Positions 40,654 to 52,985 of a stretch of DNA of 64,000 nt are shown piece by piece. This stretch comes from Aplidium turbinatum. Taxonomy: Eukaryota; Chordata; Ascidiacea; Aplousobranchia; Polyclinidae. The stretch's first letter is position 1; each line of letters opens with the position of its first letter. The DNA is taken from the NCBI GenBank assembly GCA_918807975.1, contig OU964934.1, positions 17,732,001 to 17,796,000 on the forward strand, written 5' to 3'. A program made the position numbers and the translations under genes. A model generated the notes under the pieces. That model was given only the letters and a program-made list of their open reading frames with translations. It made no database searches and was not told the DNA's origin.

Positions 40654-40960
40654 GGCAGCAGTGGCCGAGTGGTTAACGCGTTGGGCTTGCAGTCGAGAGC
40701 CTGCATGTTCGACTCCAGCCACCCGCACTTGCTGTTGTTTCTCTGGGCAAGAAACTTTACGATAATTGCCTCTACTCAGTGATCGATTTCGAGTAATAGG
40801 TAGTACCAAATTTAAGTCATAAGTAGAGTAGACAACCGGAAACAGACATTGCCGTCGGCTGCAGCGTGGGTCAGGTGTACGTCGCAAGGCGTACACCGAT
40901 GCATAGCGCTCAAGTCCGCTTTCCGCAATGATAAAGATCCTGATAAAGATATGAAAAACA
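40654..40960 (+). repeat. tRNA-derived SINE (Ser/Leu-like head) in the LINE
   Basis: The head gcagtggccgagtggttaac (A box) and gcatgttcgactccagcc (B box) is followed by ctctgggcaagaaacttta, a phrase seen in metazoan SINE bodies, and ends in gataaagatcctgataaaga. The acceptor stem does not pair, so it is not a tRNA gene. It interrupts the endonuclease start of the LINE and belongs to a different family from the SINEs at 28-30 kb. Confidence 0.75.
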
Positions 40961-41210
40961 AACAAAATGTTGATTTTAGACTTGGTCAGGCCTTCCACAA
41001 TCAACTGCAGCAAGGTGATGCCTTCCCATACGACAACTGAAGTTGCCCACCCTGAGCAGTTATTTGACATGAAGGGCGCATGCTCTGGGTCGGCATCACT
41101 CTGTACAGGAAGGAGTTGCATGGAGCTCTGTGAGCTACAATTGCTGTCTCGATTTGTTGTCATTCGCTTGATTGCAAGAATCAATTACCAGGGCTCACCA
41201 CTAAGTTAGG

Positions 41211-42523
41211 AGGTTGACAACTTAAGCCCCAATGGACTGTTCCAATATCAAGATGAAAATACTCATTAAATTTTCGGACACTATTTTAGACGATATTTCG
41301 TTTTCTGACGTCCAATACAAGAACGGCTACAAATGAAACCAACCAGATTGTGGCTTACATTGATGGGAAAACTCATGTTTCTGTCTGTAACATTGTTAAC
41401 TTAGACATACAAAACAAAGTAATTTCAACGGGTTTAACATTTTATTACATAAAGAAATACAACATAGTTAAAATTTTAGTTATGTAGTATTTCTTTGTGT
41501 AATAAAATGGTAGTCTAATGTGTAAATATTTAGTAGTCTAGAGGTGATCCCATAGCCTAATCAGTTACTGAGCTTTGGGGAATGAAAAGATAAGGTTCTC
41601 ATCACACTACGCATAAAATAAAGTAAGGAATGCACAAGAATATATCATAGGCCTACTATATTGTACTGTACATACTTTGAGCAAAAAAGTGCCATTGCTT
41701 GATTTTAGCTGCTTGTGGTTTAACAAAATTATCTCTTAACCAATATTGCATCCACAAATCGGTAGGAAAACAGTCTCAAATTCGGAAAAAAGTTTTTTTT
41801 TTAGAAACCATCCAGACATCAGCATTAAATATTGCTGAAGACCTGTAATTTAGAGGTCATGAAAAGCTCTGCAATGAATGATTTTGGTAAAGTTATGTTG
41901 CATTTTATATGAAATTTGTAAGTTAGCTGTGAGAAAATATGTTTAGCAGTGTCAGGCAAGCTACTGCGCTTTGCAATGTAAAGAAAAGACGGAATTCAGC
42001 AAATCGTTGTGCCACCTCTAAACGCTAATAGATTTCTACAAGATTTGTCACATTATCTTTTCTCATAAGTTATATTGCATCACGTTTTTACAAATAAATT
42101 TGAGCCACTTTGTTCTTTCATATGTTGCCTATGCAGAGATTTGGATTAAATTTCAAAGTATTAGCTTATAGGTTATTAGTCTTACGACCTTGTATTTATT
42201 GTTGATAAACAGAAAGAGATATTGTTTCAGATGCACAGCAGATGCATAATATTGTTTCTGTTTGGTGAGCTTTTGAATTTTAGTTGTCAACAAACAAATC
42301 CGTTTAAAATTCTATCGAAGTACGACTGTTCTCTCACGGTAACTGCATTTAATTATATGTTCAGTTTCTAATTGAGGCGGCATTTCAAAAATACAAAACG
42401 GCAAAAATAGTAATTTAAACTTGCAGTATAACACCTTTGGAAAGGTTAAACATTTTAATGTCGTAACGAAATAAACAAAGTCTGCAAATAACTTTCCTTT
42501 CTCGTTGTTTTTCTACAGCGTAC
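41211..42523. other. No feature recognised
   Basis: AT-rich sequence without coding signal. atgtagtatttctttgtgt near 41480 is nearly the reverse complement of acataaagaaatacaacat near 41450, a possible small hairpin. Confidence 0.35.
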
Positions 42524-42643
42524 GGTAAAGATGTAGCATGATGGGGTCTTGAATTTTTCTACATGGATATGACCATCATCTTGGAAATGCAAGCCAATGA
42601 CCGAGACTATAGTATGCAAATATCTTCCAAGAGGCAAATATAG
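42524..42643 (-). CDS. Possible internal coding exon, 40 codons
   Basis: On the minus strand an acceptor (ttatttgcag) precedes an open 120-base segment of exactly 40 codons, ending at a GT (ACCgtacgc). The peptide (LYLPLGRYLHTIVSVIGLHF..DDGHIHVEKFKTPSCYIFT) has a protein-like mix, but I do not recognise it, and no partner exon was found nearby. The donor is weak. It could be chance. Confidence 0.25.
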
Positions 42644-43695
42644 CTGCAAATAATGTTGGTTTAACGACTTGTTTTTCCAGATTGGCTTCAAAGTAGAAGA
42701 ACAAGATAATCCTCGAAAATGTACAAGCTTTTTTTTAAAATAAGTTATTTGTTATAAAATTTGTTTTAATTTTTTTTTCTATGACGGTTAAAAATAAACG
42801 TAAATATGTTACATCTGGTTGTGCAACTCGATTTTTTGCGCTCATAATTCTCTTGCACGCAGCGTGTCCTTATGACATTCTGTTTTGGAAATATAAATGG
42901 CAGCCTGAAGGTTAGATATTGAAAAGGTAGCCAAACGAATAAATGATTGAGTGGCGTGAAGGTTTTGGGGAACACCTTGGATTTGGATGATGCAGAGGTA
43001 GTAACGTGATATGAATGGAGTTGATTACAACTTGAAGCACACCTTTAAAATAATGATTGAAAGTCGAGAAACCATGTTTAGGAAATGTGGTGTGAGGACA
43101 TTCTCTCATTTTGGCTTCAGTTCAATTCCAGCTGCCTGGCGTACCACTGGAGTGGGTAGCACAAACAATTTACTTATCAGTTTACACAGCTTTGGTAGAG
43201 AGTTTACTTTTGTGTAAAACTAAAATAAGATAAAAATCTTGTGGTGGTTCTTGGTATGTTTTATTTACCGGTTCACTAGTTTACGTAGGACATTTGTCAT
43301 TTTCTGTGGTTTTGAAGTCTTTTATTTTGCAAATACTGTTGAAATCTATACGATTTTTACAAATAATAAATACGTTGTTCTTTGCCACGTTTTGATTAAG
43401 CGCATTTTATGGGTGTAATTGTGTAAACTTCGAAAAGTTGTTTGCCACAAGTTACTTATGACAGAGCAATAGTTTTGGTGAGAACAAATATTGTGCTTTA
43501 TATTTAGCTTTTATATTGCGGTAAACATGTAACAGACTTTGGCAAAATCATTGCGGTATCGAAAAATTTGTTGGAGAAAGTAAATCTGATTTTGGTTTTT
43601 GAAGCTGAATGACCTTTACTGACACTTAAGTGGAAGTGGTGAGAGCGTCTGCAATGAGCTTTGTGCTTTAACCACTCACAAGATATGTTTGAAAG

Positions 43696-44131
43696 CAGTA
43701 GCGTAGCCAGGAATTTTGAAAGGGGGGGGGTTTTGACCACCCAACGGCGGGGGGTCTGGGGGGCCTCCCCCAGAAAATTTTGAAAAATTACTTTGAATTT
43801 GGTGCATTCTGAGAGCATTTTCAACAAAAATGTGGGTACGAATATTTCTGTAAAATGGTGCTGTCCGGTAGCATAGCAAAAGGATAAGATCATGTTTTCT
43901 TCGGCATTTTTCGGAAAAAAAATCTAAGTCTCTGTGTTTTCTTGTTGCTAATTCCTGGCTGAGATGTTTGGATGTTTGGTATTGGCAAAACTCGCTGTTT
44001 TAATGCAATTTTGTTTAAAATTAGGCAATTTTTTTTTTAGACTGAAAGCATCATTCTCAATATCGTGACGTCACACGCCTGCCTAAGGGGGGGTTGTAAC
44101 CCCCAAAACCCCCCCCTTGGCTACGCCACTG
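43696..44131. mobile_element. hAT MITE (436 bp)
   Basis: Ends cagtagcgtagccagg and cttggctacgccactg, with long G or C runs just inside, and an 8-bp duplication with one mismatch (tttgaaag 43688-43695, tttgaacg 44132-44139). Confidence 0.8.
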
Positions 44132-44303
44132 TTTGAACGTAGCCACAAAAAATGCTTTTCTTGTTTTCTGTCCACTCAATTGGCATCCTCAACCTCCAGG
44201 TACAAATATGAGTACTGTCTTTGTGAACCACATTTTAAGCTCTCTGGCAATTCATGTTTGGTTTGCAGTGACGTACGTAGGCTACATCTAATAGGGCTAC
44301 ATA

Positions 44304-45903
44304 CAGTGGCGCGGGAACTATTTTTCTCTAGGGGAGGCTGAAGCTGTCGTAGTGCTGTCAGCTTCTGGGGGGCTTCGCCCCCCAGACCCCCCTTACATGG
44401 GGGAACATTTACAACTGGTACTGGGCATTCGGTCTCCTCCTGTGAAAAAAAAAAAACGACGATAAAACACACACATTGCAAATTGTAACAAATGAAGAAC
44501 GGCAAACAGCAAAGCAGCTGTTCAGGAAATTAAAATGAAAATGAACAAATTAGAAAGTTATATGAAAACGACAGTTTGTAGAAATGAGAGCTCTCACACG
44601 CTTCCGAAGATTGATTTTCGCTCAGGTGTTTTCTCCATAAACTGTGCCATAAGTTCTTTGACATCCACAGTGTCCAAAATGTTTTGGTGGACAAGCATCA
44701 ACGCAAGATGAGTACCGTAAGTCGTTTTTGTGTCATTGAGCTTCTCAACCACGTTTTCAGGCGTCTTAGAGCAGAAAAAGAATGTTGTGATGATGCAACC
44801 GAAACCGAGAGGCAAAAGCAGAGCTCCACGAATTTTCGCGTTTTTTGAAAAGATTTAGTGTTTGAGGGTTTAGTTGCAATAGTATCTCAGCAACCTTTTG
44901 AACGTAGTTTGCGGTTTTTCCACTTACAACATCGCTGAGCAAAATAAGTTCAGTTTTTAGGCGATCTTTTCTGATGGCACTGGGTAAGCTGATCTCAGTA
45001 TCAGATCTTTTCTCACCGTTTGCACAGATCAAAAGGACCTTCTCTCTGTTGGCTGCTGTAAGCAGATCTGCCTGGTCGAATCTTCGATCAAGCTCAGCTT
45101 GAACCAAATCAAGGGCTTCGATGTATTGCCGTTTCTACGCTCCTTCTCCCGCAGACGACAAAGCATCCGATTCCTCTGTGTTTCGAAATCTTGCTGGAGT
45201 TTTGCTCACTCGGGGATCCTTTGGCGTTTTTAGGTTATTGACAGACGCAAAGACGTTCGCTGCTTCCATAAGCTTGGAAACGGATTCATCTTTTCTGAGA
45301 TTTTTGATCCGTTCGCGGAGAGTGGTGATTGATTCCAAAGCTGAAGAAGCAAAGATTTTTGGAGCTGTCTTGTGACGGCTTCTGCAGGCTGAAAAACTTC
45401 CCCGCTGCAGGTAGCCTAATCGCAAAATAAAGCCGCGTCGTGCGTGCTTGTTTTACCAAGCCGAATATGTTTGCACGTGCGTCTCCTCTCATTGCACTAC
45501 GGTATCTTCTGTCATGTCGGTCAGACTTGACAAGCAATATCATGTATTATTGTAATGTGCAGAAGTAGCCTACGCATGAAATGTAAATATTGCAGAATGA
45601 TGTCCAATAAACGATGTACCGCCGTGTTAGTAGGGAAGGTGGCTAGCACTGCCATTGAGAGGTATACCTCCCTGTGATTGACGACTCTTTATTGCAAATG
45701 ATGAGCGCGACACGTAACAGGAACTCGATTCATCGTAGCAATTAGTGTTCGAAAAAATTTCTGAAATTATGTTATGTAGGCCTACCTTAAATTGTCAGAA
45801 TTTTCTAGGGGGGCTAAAGCAATTATTAAAAATTCCAGGGGGGGCTGAATTTTCTCTAGGGGGGGCTGCAGCCCCTTGAGCACCCCTACTTTCCGCGCCC
45901 TTG
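44304..45903 (-). mobile_element. hAT element with transposase relic
   Basis: Ends cagtggcgcggg and ccgcgcccttg, with gctgaa/ttctctaggggg words inside both, and a perfect 8-bp duplication gctacata (44296-44303, 45904-45911). It carries a broken transposase on the minus strand. Confidence 0.85.
44594..45425 (-). pseudogene. hAT transposase relic (ZMYM1-like)
   Basis: Two or more frames carry the pieces: LDRRFDQADLLTAANREKVL and LKTELILLSDVVSGK (45107-44766), then THLALMLVHQNILDTVDVKE with LMAQFMEKTPERKSIFG (44815-44594). This matches the end of ZMYM1-type hAT transposases, where a run like LNxLALLHVHxxIxDxLDLxxIxxEF ends ..RKRxFG. The upstream frame (45425-45135) adds a helical stretch. N-terminal finger and catalytic core are absent. 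Confidence 0.65.
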
Positions 45904-45911
45904 GCTACATA

Positions 45912-48900
45912 TAGCTTACAAAAGTACCTGCGGAAAAAAACAAATTCTACCGTGAAACTACTTTATTTTTAAAACACAAGATTAGATAAAAATGCAACTT
46001 GATTAAATGCCTGTTATAGTTTTAAATTAAGACGGATTGTATATAAGAAAACATTCTTAAGATTTCGCAAGTACGAGACCATTTCAAACTGCAACACAAA
46101 TATTGCATAATTTTTAACCTTAATGGTGGACTTCGATATAAACCAACGACTTAATACAATTAAACTCAACTATTCTTGCACCAAGAGTGTTTTTGTTTAT
46201 CATATCCGAATTTACAATTGCGATGCCTTAAATCACCCGCCTTCATCTCTTACCAAAAAATGCAGTTTCTTAAATAAAACGGATGCTCACGAGTTTGCAA
46301 TCTGCAATGTATTGTTATACACGTATAACGTATGCTATGTAAGGAGCAAGGAGGCATTATACGATTAACATGAAGCAATTTCGATAACAAGACTCCAACA
46401 TCATACTAAATCATGTAGCAATTAAAAATACAAAAAAAAAACTTTCCAAATAAATTTAATCATTAAAAAATTATCATTTTCTGAGGACTGCTCTCGTTCA
46501 AAGTAATATTTTTCCAGACCAAGACGATGCGATCTCACCGGAAATGTTGTATTTAGAGTTCAGGGTTATCCATACTCTCTACAAGTAGGCTACTCTAAAA
46601 TATCTGGATTAAGATTGCAAAAAAGACTTTCTTAGTCCAAAGATAAGATCCTAACAATCATTTAAATTCAAGTTAAGGTCAAAAAATATTAAAGCTGTAA
46701 TAATATGGAAAGTTTTGATCAACAAATTTAATATTGGCCACGCTGTGATCACGCGTTTGCTACATGGACATTTGAAACTCTGATCTTTGGGAACAAATTT
46801 GACAAGTTCTTTGGCAACTGTGGAAAAAGTTGAAAACTGGCACAAAAAAATAAAATGTAAATTAGTTCTTTTTCCCCCATAGTACATAAGCCTACCTAAA
46901 ATCATCTATCGCCTTTTAACAGTCTAAAGCAGTGTTTCTTAACTATTTTTTACCTTAGAGCGCACTTGCAGATCTCTGAAAATGTGGGCGAGCAAAGTGA
47001 GCGCAGATAATCTGTTTTCAGGTATACCGGTATTTCTCTTGAATTGTTTGTAAGTTTTTGCCATATAAGCTCATAGTTGTAGGCCTGTTCTTTAAAGTAA
47101 TGTATACTCAATGAAATAGGCCGACAGAGCAAGAAAACAACTTATAAAATAGAAAACCTTTAATATTGTAATAATTTTAAATTATGAAAACACACAGCAT
47201 AGCCGTGGGTTGAAAAAAATTGGTTTTGATTTGAATAGCTACTTCAAACGAACAGATGAATTTACTTTTTTAAGATTTTATTTTTAAATTTCGAGAACAA
47301 AGTTTCTTTTTTAAAACGTTAGGATAATTCATTTTATGTTTTATTTCATTTTGGCTTTTGAACACGCTATGTCTCCAGACGTTGAATCATGGAAAAAAAG
47401 GAGTGGTTAGCTAACTATAAGTACGTGACTGCATGCAGCTTCACAAGGAGATCTTGATGCATAGGCTTGAGAAGGATGAGCTGAGGAGACATAAGCTATT
47501 TATTAGTCGCTTAGTTTATGAAGGGAGTGGCTAAGTGCAAAATGCAACGGACGCTTTGATCGTTTGTTAATCTTTCCACCACACATAAGATTTCAGACAC
47601 GTCAACTTACTTTAATCCAAGGATTAAAGGCTAAGATACACTGAAAGCAAATATACGCATAATAATCTTCGGTTGGCAAAAATATACAACGTCAGTTTCA
47701 AAGTCTAAATAAAAGTTATCCACAAAGTGGATCAAGTTGATTTTCCTTGAAAAATATCTTACCTACGTCATCGTAAAATAAGTAGATTAACAGACCTTTC
47801 ATTTCGATGCAAACAGAAAGTCACAACTTAATTTTGACCTTTGATATTTTTATTTGGGTATGATTTCATACTGGCTTCATCACAAACTTTATTTGACAGC
47901 GTGTTGGTGTGATCGTTCAATTAGCAACACAATTGATTGCATTCACTGCCTCATTGTCAAAGAAAAGAAAGACGTAGTCTACCTTCAATAACTTTGTATG
48001 CAAATACATGTGGCGACAGTAGTGTGCTGTGCGATTGTTCGTACATTTTTGCACAACTGCAATGGAACGAAATTGTTCTGCTGTTGCAACGCCGCTGTCT
48101 CCTGTTGTGACTGTAAATTTTCGTTTGCTTGCTAATGGTTTTGCTGTTTTGTCATCATCTGTTTAATGGAGCAGTTAGTATAGGTTTAAACCTCTGAAAA
48201 AATATGCGATATTTCATGGTCAAAATATTAGGAATAACATTGTAAACAGATTATCTTTGATTAACATCTTGTGCATTTTTTAAAAAAGAACCCTGCTATC
48301 AAGTTAAATAAAAAAAAAACTGCTAAGTTGTTTATTTTGTTTTCATACAAGTAAAATTTGTTTTGTCGAAACCTCTAGTAAATGACAAAAACATGTATAA
48401 CTATGAAAGTGGTTATAAATAAAACTATGTTTGGTCTGCAGGCTTAATTCATTCGAACCTCTATAATATGCAACGAATGATAAACATTCTTTTATTGGTA
48501 ACTTGATGAAATTATATGTAAAATTGTAAAAACATTCATCAAGATTAAGCAAACAATTATATGGTAAGTTGAGTGACAAATTTTTTTTTTATATTTTAAT
48601 CAATTTATTGAAAACCCTTCTTGTCATAAATGAAGCAACGACATAGACCAAGTATCTTATAAGTTTCTTCTTTAAGTTGCTCGTTGAAGTGCTTGTTTCT
48701 TAGTTTTAATTCTGTTCAGGATATTAAAATAATGATAGAAAAATAACGAACCATCATATTTTGGACCACTGCTTCTACAAGTTTTTCAAGTCCATTTTCA
48801 AAAACAAAAACAATAGTTCCTGCATTGTCAGACATTGCTGGACTCTTGTTGACTTGTCGGGCTGATTATTTGGCTCCATCATAGTTGTTTATTCGAACAA

Positions 48901-49160
48901 TTTTCTAAAATTGATTTTGCGGTGCTTTTTGCTTAATCGTTATTGATTAACGTATACCACTTCATGTTTTTAACATTTGTTAACAATTTGCTCGGTCATC
49001 ACCACAATTTCTTAGTCAGAGATATGAGACGCGTTTGCAATGACTTGTGATTTACCTAAGAATTCGCTGTGAAGTGTTTTGTGCTTCGCATTGGCAGACA
49101 TTAGTTTAATCTTTCAATCAATCTTCACGAAACAAACCTCCAGTTTAATGGAATTAGTTT
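45912..49160. other. No gene recognised
   Basis: About 3.2 kb, strongly AT-rich. A 34-codon plus ORF at 48062-48166 has a reasonable Kozak context but nothing else. cagtgtttcttaac at about 46930 resembles a hAT end, but no partner was found. Confidence 0.4.
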
Positions 49161-49309
49161 TTACGCTGCATATTCGTCTGGGCAACACTCGTCAAAAGAT
49201 TTCATGGACAACTCAACAGGCTCAAATTTGAACTTTTCTAAAACTGACAGTTGTCGGCCTAAGCTTCTCTTCGAAGATACAGCAGTTTTTGTTAGAGAAA
49301 CAAACGTAT
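49161..49309 (-). CDS. Possible terminal coding exon, 48 aa
   Basis: On the minus strand an acceptor (gcccatttcag) leads into an open segment in phase 1, ending at a TAA: TFVSLTKTAVSSKRSLGRQL..EKFKFEPVELSMKSFDECC and PDEYAA. Composition and length suit a last exon of an unidentified gene whose earlier exons would lie beyond 49.5 kb, in repeat-rich DNA. No family recognised. Confidence 0.3.
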
Positions 49310-49528
49310 CTGAAATGGGCTTTTGTCCACAATCTATTTGCATGTGAAAGTATTGAGCAAAATACAGCATAGCTTAATTAAACGGGGCCTTGTTTATACA
49401 TTTTTTTTGTCAGATTGCTCATGCCCTTTGTTGATTCGCACTTTAGTGTTTGATAAACTACTAACAACATTGGTAAATCTGAATTAAAAAAAATTCAAAC
49501 TCAAAAATGAAAAAATGAAAATTCTTTT

Positions 49529-49690
49529 TAGGTCAATAATGTCTTTTTAGACATTACTTTTAAAGAAATAAAAAAGAGTCAAAAGGCATTTAAATTTCAC
49601 TCTGTGTGGAGCTACATGTACTTGAGAAGTTAACTGTTATTTTTTTATTCACTTTTTGATTCATTCATATCAGTTTGTATCCTCTGTGGA
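49529..49690. repeat. Rearranged copy of the foldback-element interior
   Basis: 49529-49635 is the reverse complement of about 2555-2665, and 49640-49680 (ttttttattcac, gattcattcatatcagtttg) matches about 2990-3030 in direct orientation. The two parts have opposite relative orientation here, so one copy is rearranged. Confidence 0.65.
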
Positions 49691-49885
49691 TCCTTCTCTA
49701 GTATCATGGGCCAATCCTATAGAAGTTTGCTGGAACACCCCTTCATTTTCTTTGAATCAAAAATGAAAGATTAAACTTGGCCTAAAGCTTGCTACAAATA
49801 GGCCTAAGAATTAATCTTTTCAAGTAAACAATTTGGCAAGCTAATCAATCTGAAAATTTACAAACCCACAAAATTGACCCCCAAA

Positions 49886-52131
49886 TAGAGATGTAAAAAA
49901 ACGGGTTTTTTTGTTTTAAAAAAAAACGAGCTCGTTTTTTTTGTTTTTTATCGTTTTTTTTGTTTTTTATTCGTTTTTTTTGTTTTTTTTACCTATTTTT
50001 TTATTAAATGTCACAATATGCAGCAATTAGGGTAAACTCATTGCAATAGCGTCTCTTTCAACAAAAAAATAGTCTCATAACTCGTATAACATCTTTCAAA
50101 TGAGACAATATGTCTCTCAAATCTCAACACACGAGCCATAAAGGTTTCTCATCGTCTCAAATAGTAACACAGTGTCCTATGGTTGGCACATCTCCAGTAT
50201 TGTCTGTAATTTGGTTCAGCCAGTTGTTAAATGCAGTACCACACTCGTGTACAGTTTCGAAGCCACCTGAGATTTTGGTTAATGGGCATGTTACGTTAAG
50301 ACCAGGTGGTCAGGGTCCTGTTTCTCTACTTCACAAAGGCACTTTTCACCAGCACACCACACCATTACCAGTACAACGTCAAGAGATTGTTCCAGTTGAT
50401 GTGCATTTGGTGCAAACGTGATGAAAATCACACAAGCGGTTCTCGAGTTATAAGTGAAATAACCTTAGCCACTAAGTGGCTTTATAGATAAGGAGCAATA
50501 GAAAAACGGCCATATCTCAAGAACCGCTCAACATATTTACATAAGTTTTAGCTCTACCCCCATGTTTTATGGGGTGGGCTATCTGTTTATGAATATTAAA
50601 ACAAGTTTTGGCTACTACTTTTTGAGCTAAAAAGAAATTAACCTCTTGTCGTTACGCACCAATAAAACCATGGTGCGTAAATTAAAAAAAATAATAATTG
50701 GGTAAAAGAAAGATTGATGACAAGTTTGGCAAAAGCAGTGTAGTGCTAAAGTCCCAACTTTTAGCCCAAATCACATTTAAATGTAGTGAAAGATGGAAAC
50801 GTTTTGATGTTTTTTTATTTTCCCTGAAGAGATTCAATAATCCTTTGTGACGTCATAGTCATGTTTGTTTTCCCTTAATCACACCATTGTGCTGTCATAG
50901 ACATGTTTAAAAGAAGTATGGTTATTGGTTGCACTTAATCCATCCAATTTGAACTAGTTTGCAGAACTTTGAGACTTTAGCACTTTTTTTGTTTTTGCCT
51001 AACTTTTCGTCAATCTTTCCTCTGCCCAATAAAAAAAATTAAAGTTTGCATCATGGTTTTATTGGTGCGTAACGACAAGAGGTCAATTTCTTTTTATCTC
51101 AAAAAACAGTAGGCCTAGTTCTCAAATAAAATAAGTTTTCATCTTTGATGTTTGTTTTGTATCTTTATCCTGCATTGTGGGAATATGGGTAAAACTTTAT
51201 TCTTGTCAGAAAAAGCATTATAAAGCATTTATTCACTATGTGAACACTGAGCACTGAGCAGTGCTGAAAAACTCCACTTTAAAGGAAAAACTTCTTCATT
51301 CAAGGTTGGTAGAATGGTAGTTACTAGCAATAGTCAACATGGGTGGTGGGCATTTGAAAGGAACATTAACCTAAACCTTTTCTGACAAATGCACTAACTT
51401 TTGACAGCTAAAAATATCAATGATAAGGTCTCTTGCATTATATGTCCCGAATAATCTGCAAGAAGCATCAATGACGAAGTGTCCAATCCAAGATCTTACA
51501 ACACACGAAAAGAATACTTCTGTTTCAACATTTATAAAGCATATACATCGTTGGCAAGCTATCAGTTACAAAACATGTTTAAACAAGCTATTGGCAATAG
51601 CTTGCATTAGTAAATTATCACGTCCACAAACAAGGTAAATGTGTGTACTGAATACTGCCACCTTGTTTTGTCAAAATTTCGTCAACCCATTGAGTGTGTA
51701 CAAGAATAACCAGTACCACAGTATACTAACATCATAGGCTAACTTCCATAAAAGGAAAAAGAAATTAACTCATCTACATTATGTCATGTATCAAATTTCA
51801 TTAATTCAATGTTTGTCAGGTCTACTGCCACAAACATGCCTGAGAATGAAGAAGAAGGCGAAACAACATAGGTCCTCATAGGACTATGCAAGAACATATG
51901 CTGCCAAACACAAACACTTAGGAATTTCAGCACACCAATAAAACTATTTTTAGTAATTTAATGTTTTTCAAGAGCACTATAATGAAACTAAGCTGTAAAT
52001 TGCAAAAAAATTGCAACTTTTCCAGAAAAATATGAAAAAAAACAAAAAAAACAAAAAAAAACAAAAAACGAGTGTTTTTTTTGGCTCAAGTTTTTTTTGA
52101 AAAAAAAACTTTTTTTGCATTTACATCTCTA
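49886..52131. mobile_element. hAT element with TAGAGATG ends
   Basis: Ends tagagatgtaaa and tttacatctcta, an 8-bp duplication cccccaaa (49878-49885, 52132-52139), and long T-rich (left) or A-rich (right) subterminal tracts with ttttttgttttt words. The interior frames show no transposase I can recognise. A second inverted pair lies inside at 50612-51113. Confidence 0.8.
50612..51113. repeat. Nested inverted repeat, ~145-bp arms
   Basis: Arms 50612-50760 and about 50965-51113 are inverted copies (aaaagaaattaacctcttgt, cgttacgcaccaataaaacc), with a 200-bp loop. Probably a foldback or MITE inserted in the hAT element; its target duplication is not clear. Confidence 0.65.
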
Positions 52132-52479
52132 CCCCCAAATCTATCCTAATTTAGTCCAAACATGTGCCGCGCTAATTTGTTCTAAATTTAAAGCCCAAAA
52201 AAGCACCATTCCACCTACAACTTCATATTGAAGAAATAAGAAGCCTATTTTGTGTAAGACCACACAATACAATTTTTTGAAATTGAGACTTGAACGTCAT
52301 AAAATATATCACCTTTACAACATTTGTAAATATTAGCGTTTATCAACAAGACTCAGCTCTGTTCAATTTATTTCTATTTACCATCACAACGAAAACAATA
52401 CATGCCAACACATAGCAGAGATCTAAAAAAGGTAGAAGCGACAAAACACAAACGTCTTAACTTGGCACAATCACAACAC

Positions 52480-52560
52480 CTTAAAACGGTTGCAACACCC
52501 ACGGTGGCTACACCTTAACACGGCCGCAACACCTTAGCATGGTCGCAACACCTTAAAAGA
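52480..52560 (+). repeat. ~19-bp minisatellite
   Basis: Units of the type gcaacaccttaacacggcc, four to five degenerate copies. Confidence 0.6.
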
Positions 52561-52879
52561 TCACAAAGTTTAGAAATCAAATATGGTACCGTACTGAATT
52601 AAACTGATTCATAGCAGTCAATGTTGCCTTCTTACTTATAAAAATAGATTTGAAAACTTCAACAACATTTGAAGAATGTTATTTTTCTACCTTCTGTAAG
52701 TGCATTAAGTGACTGGCTTGCCAAACCTGTCATTCCCGTTCTTTGTTTTTCTACTAATTTTTAGTCCTATCTGAACTTGTGTCCGGTTTTCGAAGATTGA
52801 AATTAAGAAAAACGGAAACTCAGGGAAGCAAATCCCAGCAACTGCCTTGAAACATGTCACCAAAGGGTTTCGTTAACGT

Positions 52880-52985
52880 TTGTTGCATAGTCGCGTGTTC
52901 TCGGTCAGTGGCAGGTGGATATCCTTTCTAGCGTCGCCCAAACGCCCTTTCCACTCGGCCACTCAATCCTGAGTAATGGGGCGGT
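52880..52985 (-). repeat. Possible tRNA-like SINE head
   Basis: Minus strand gagtggccgagtggaaaggg is a perfect Ser/Leu-type A box, but no good B box follows. Weak. Confidence 0.3.

Larger units (their letters stand above)
36365..41210 (-). pseudogene. Decayed Jockey-like LINE (non-LTR retrotransposon)
   Basis: Pieces of one ORF2-like protein lie in order on the minus strand. Near 41060-40990: EGLTKSKINIL. Near 40620-40560: KANQVTAILLQETH, the start of the apurinic endonuclease. 40586-39960: endonuclease body. 39942-39109: reverse-transcriptase fingers and palm (KCGKAQGPDHIQLEFLKHSG, SYRPISLLCVPYKILEQLI). 38852-38450: YADD active site (QYSYADDLALLY). 37130-36757: post-RT region (SALALVYSAAEYASPVWC). 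36672-36454: C-terminal Cys-rich NRLRTGVGRFKHNM..CVCGDCQTAQHI. At least five frame changes or stops separate them, and a hAT MITE (37141-38448) and a SINE (40654-40960) have inserted. It cannot move. Clade by resemblance only; 5' boundary approximate. Confidence 0.85.

Noticed and set aside
40654-40735. tRNA-Ser/Leu gene
   Set aside because: A and B boxes are good, but the acceptor stem does not pair and SINE body sequence follows.
46929-47100. hAT element starting cagtgtttcttaac
   Set aside because: No matching right end or target duplication was found.
48062-48166. 34-codon plus ORF with decent Kozak context
   Set aside because: Too short, with no splice or similarity support.
50110-50421. 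103-codon plus frame in the TAGAGATG element as a transposase
   Set aside because: No hAT motif recognisable and composition is not convincing.
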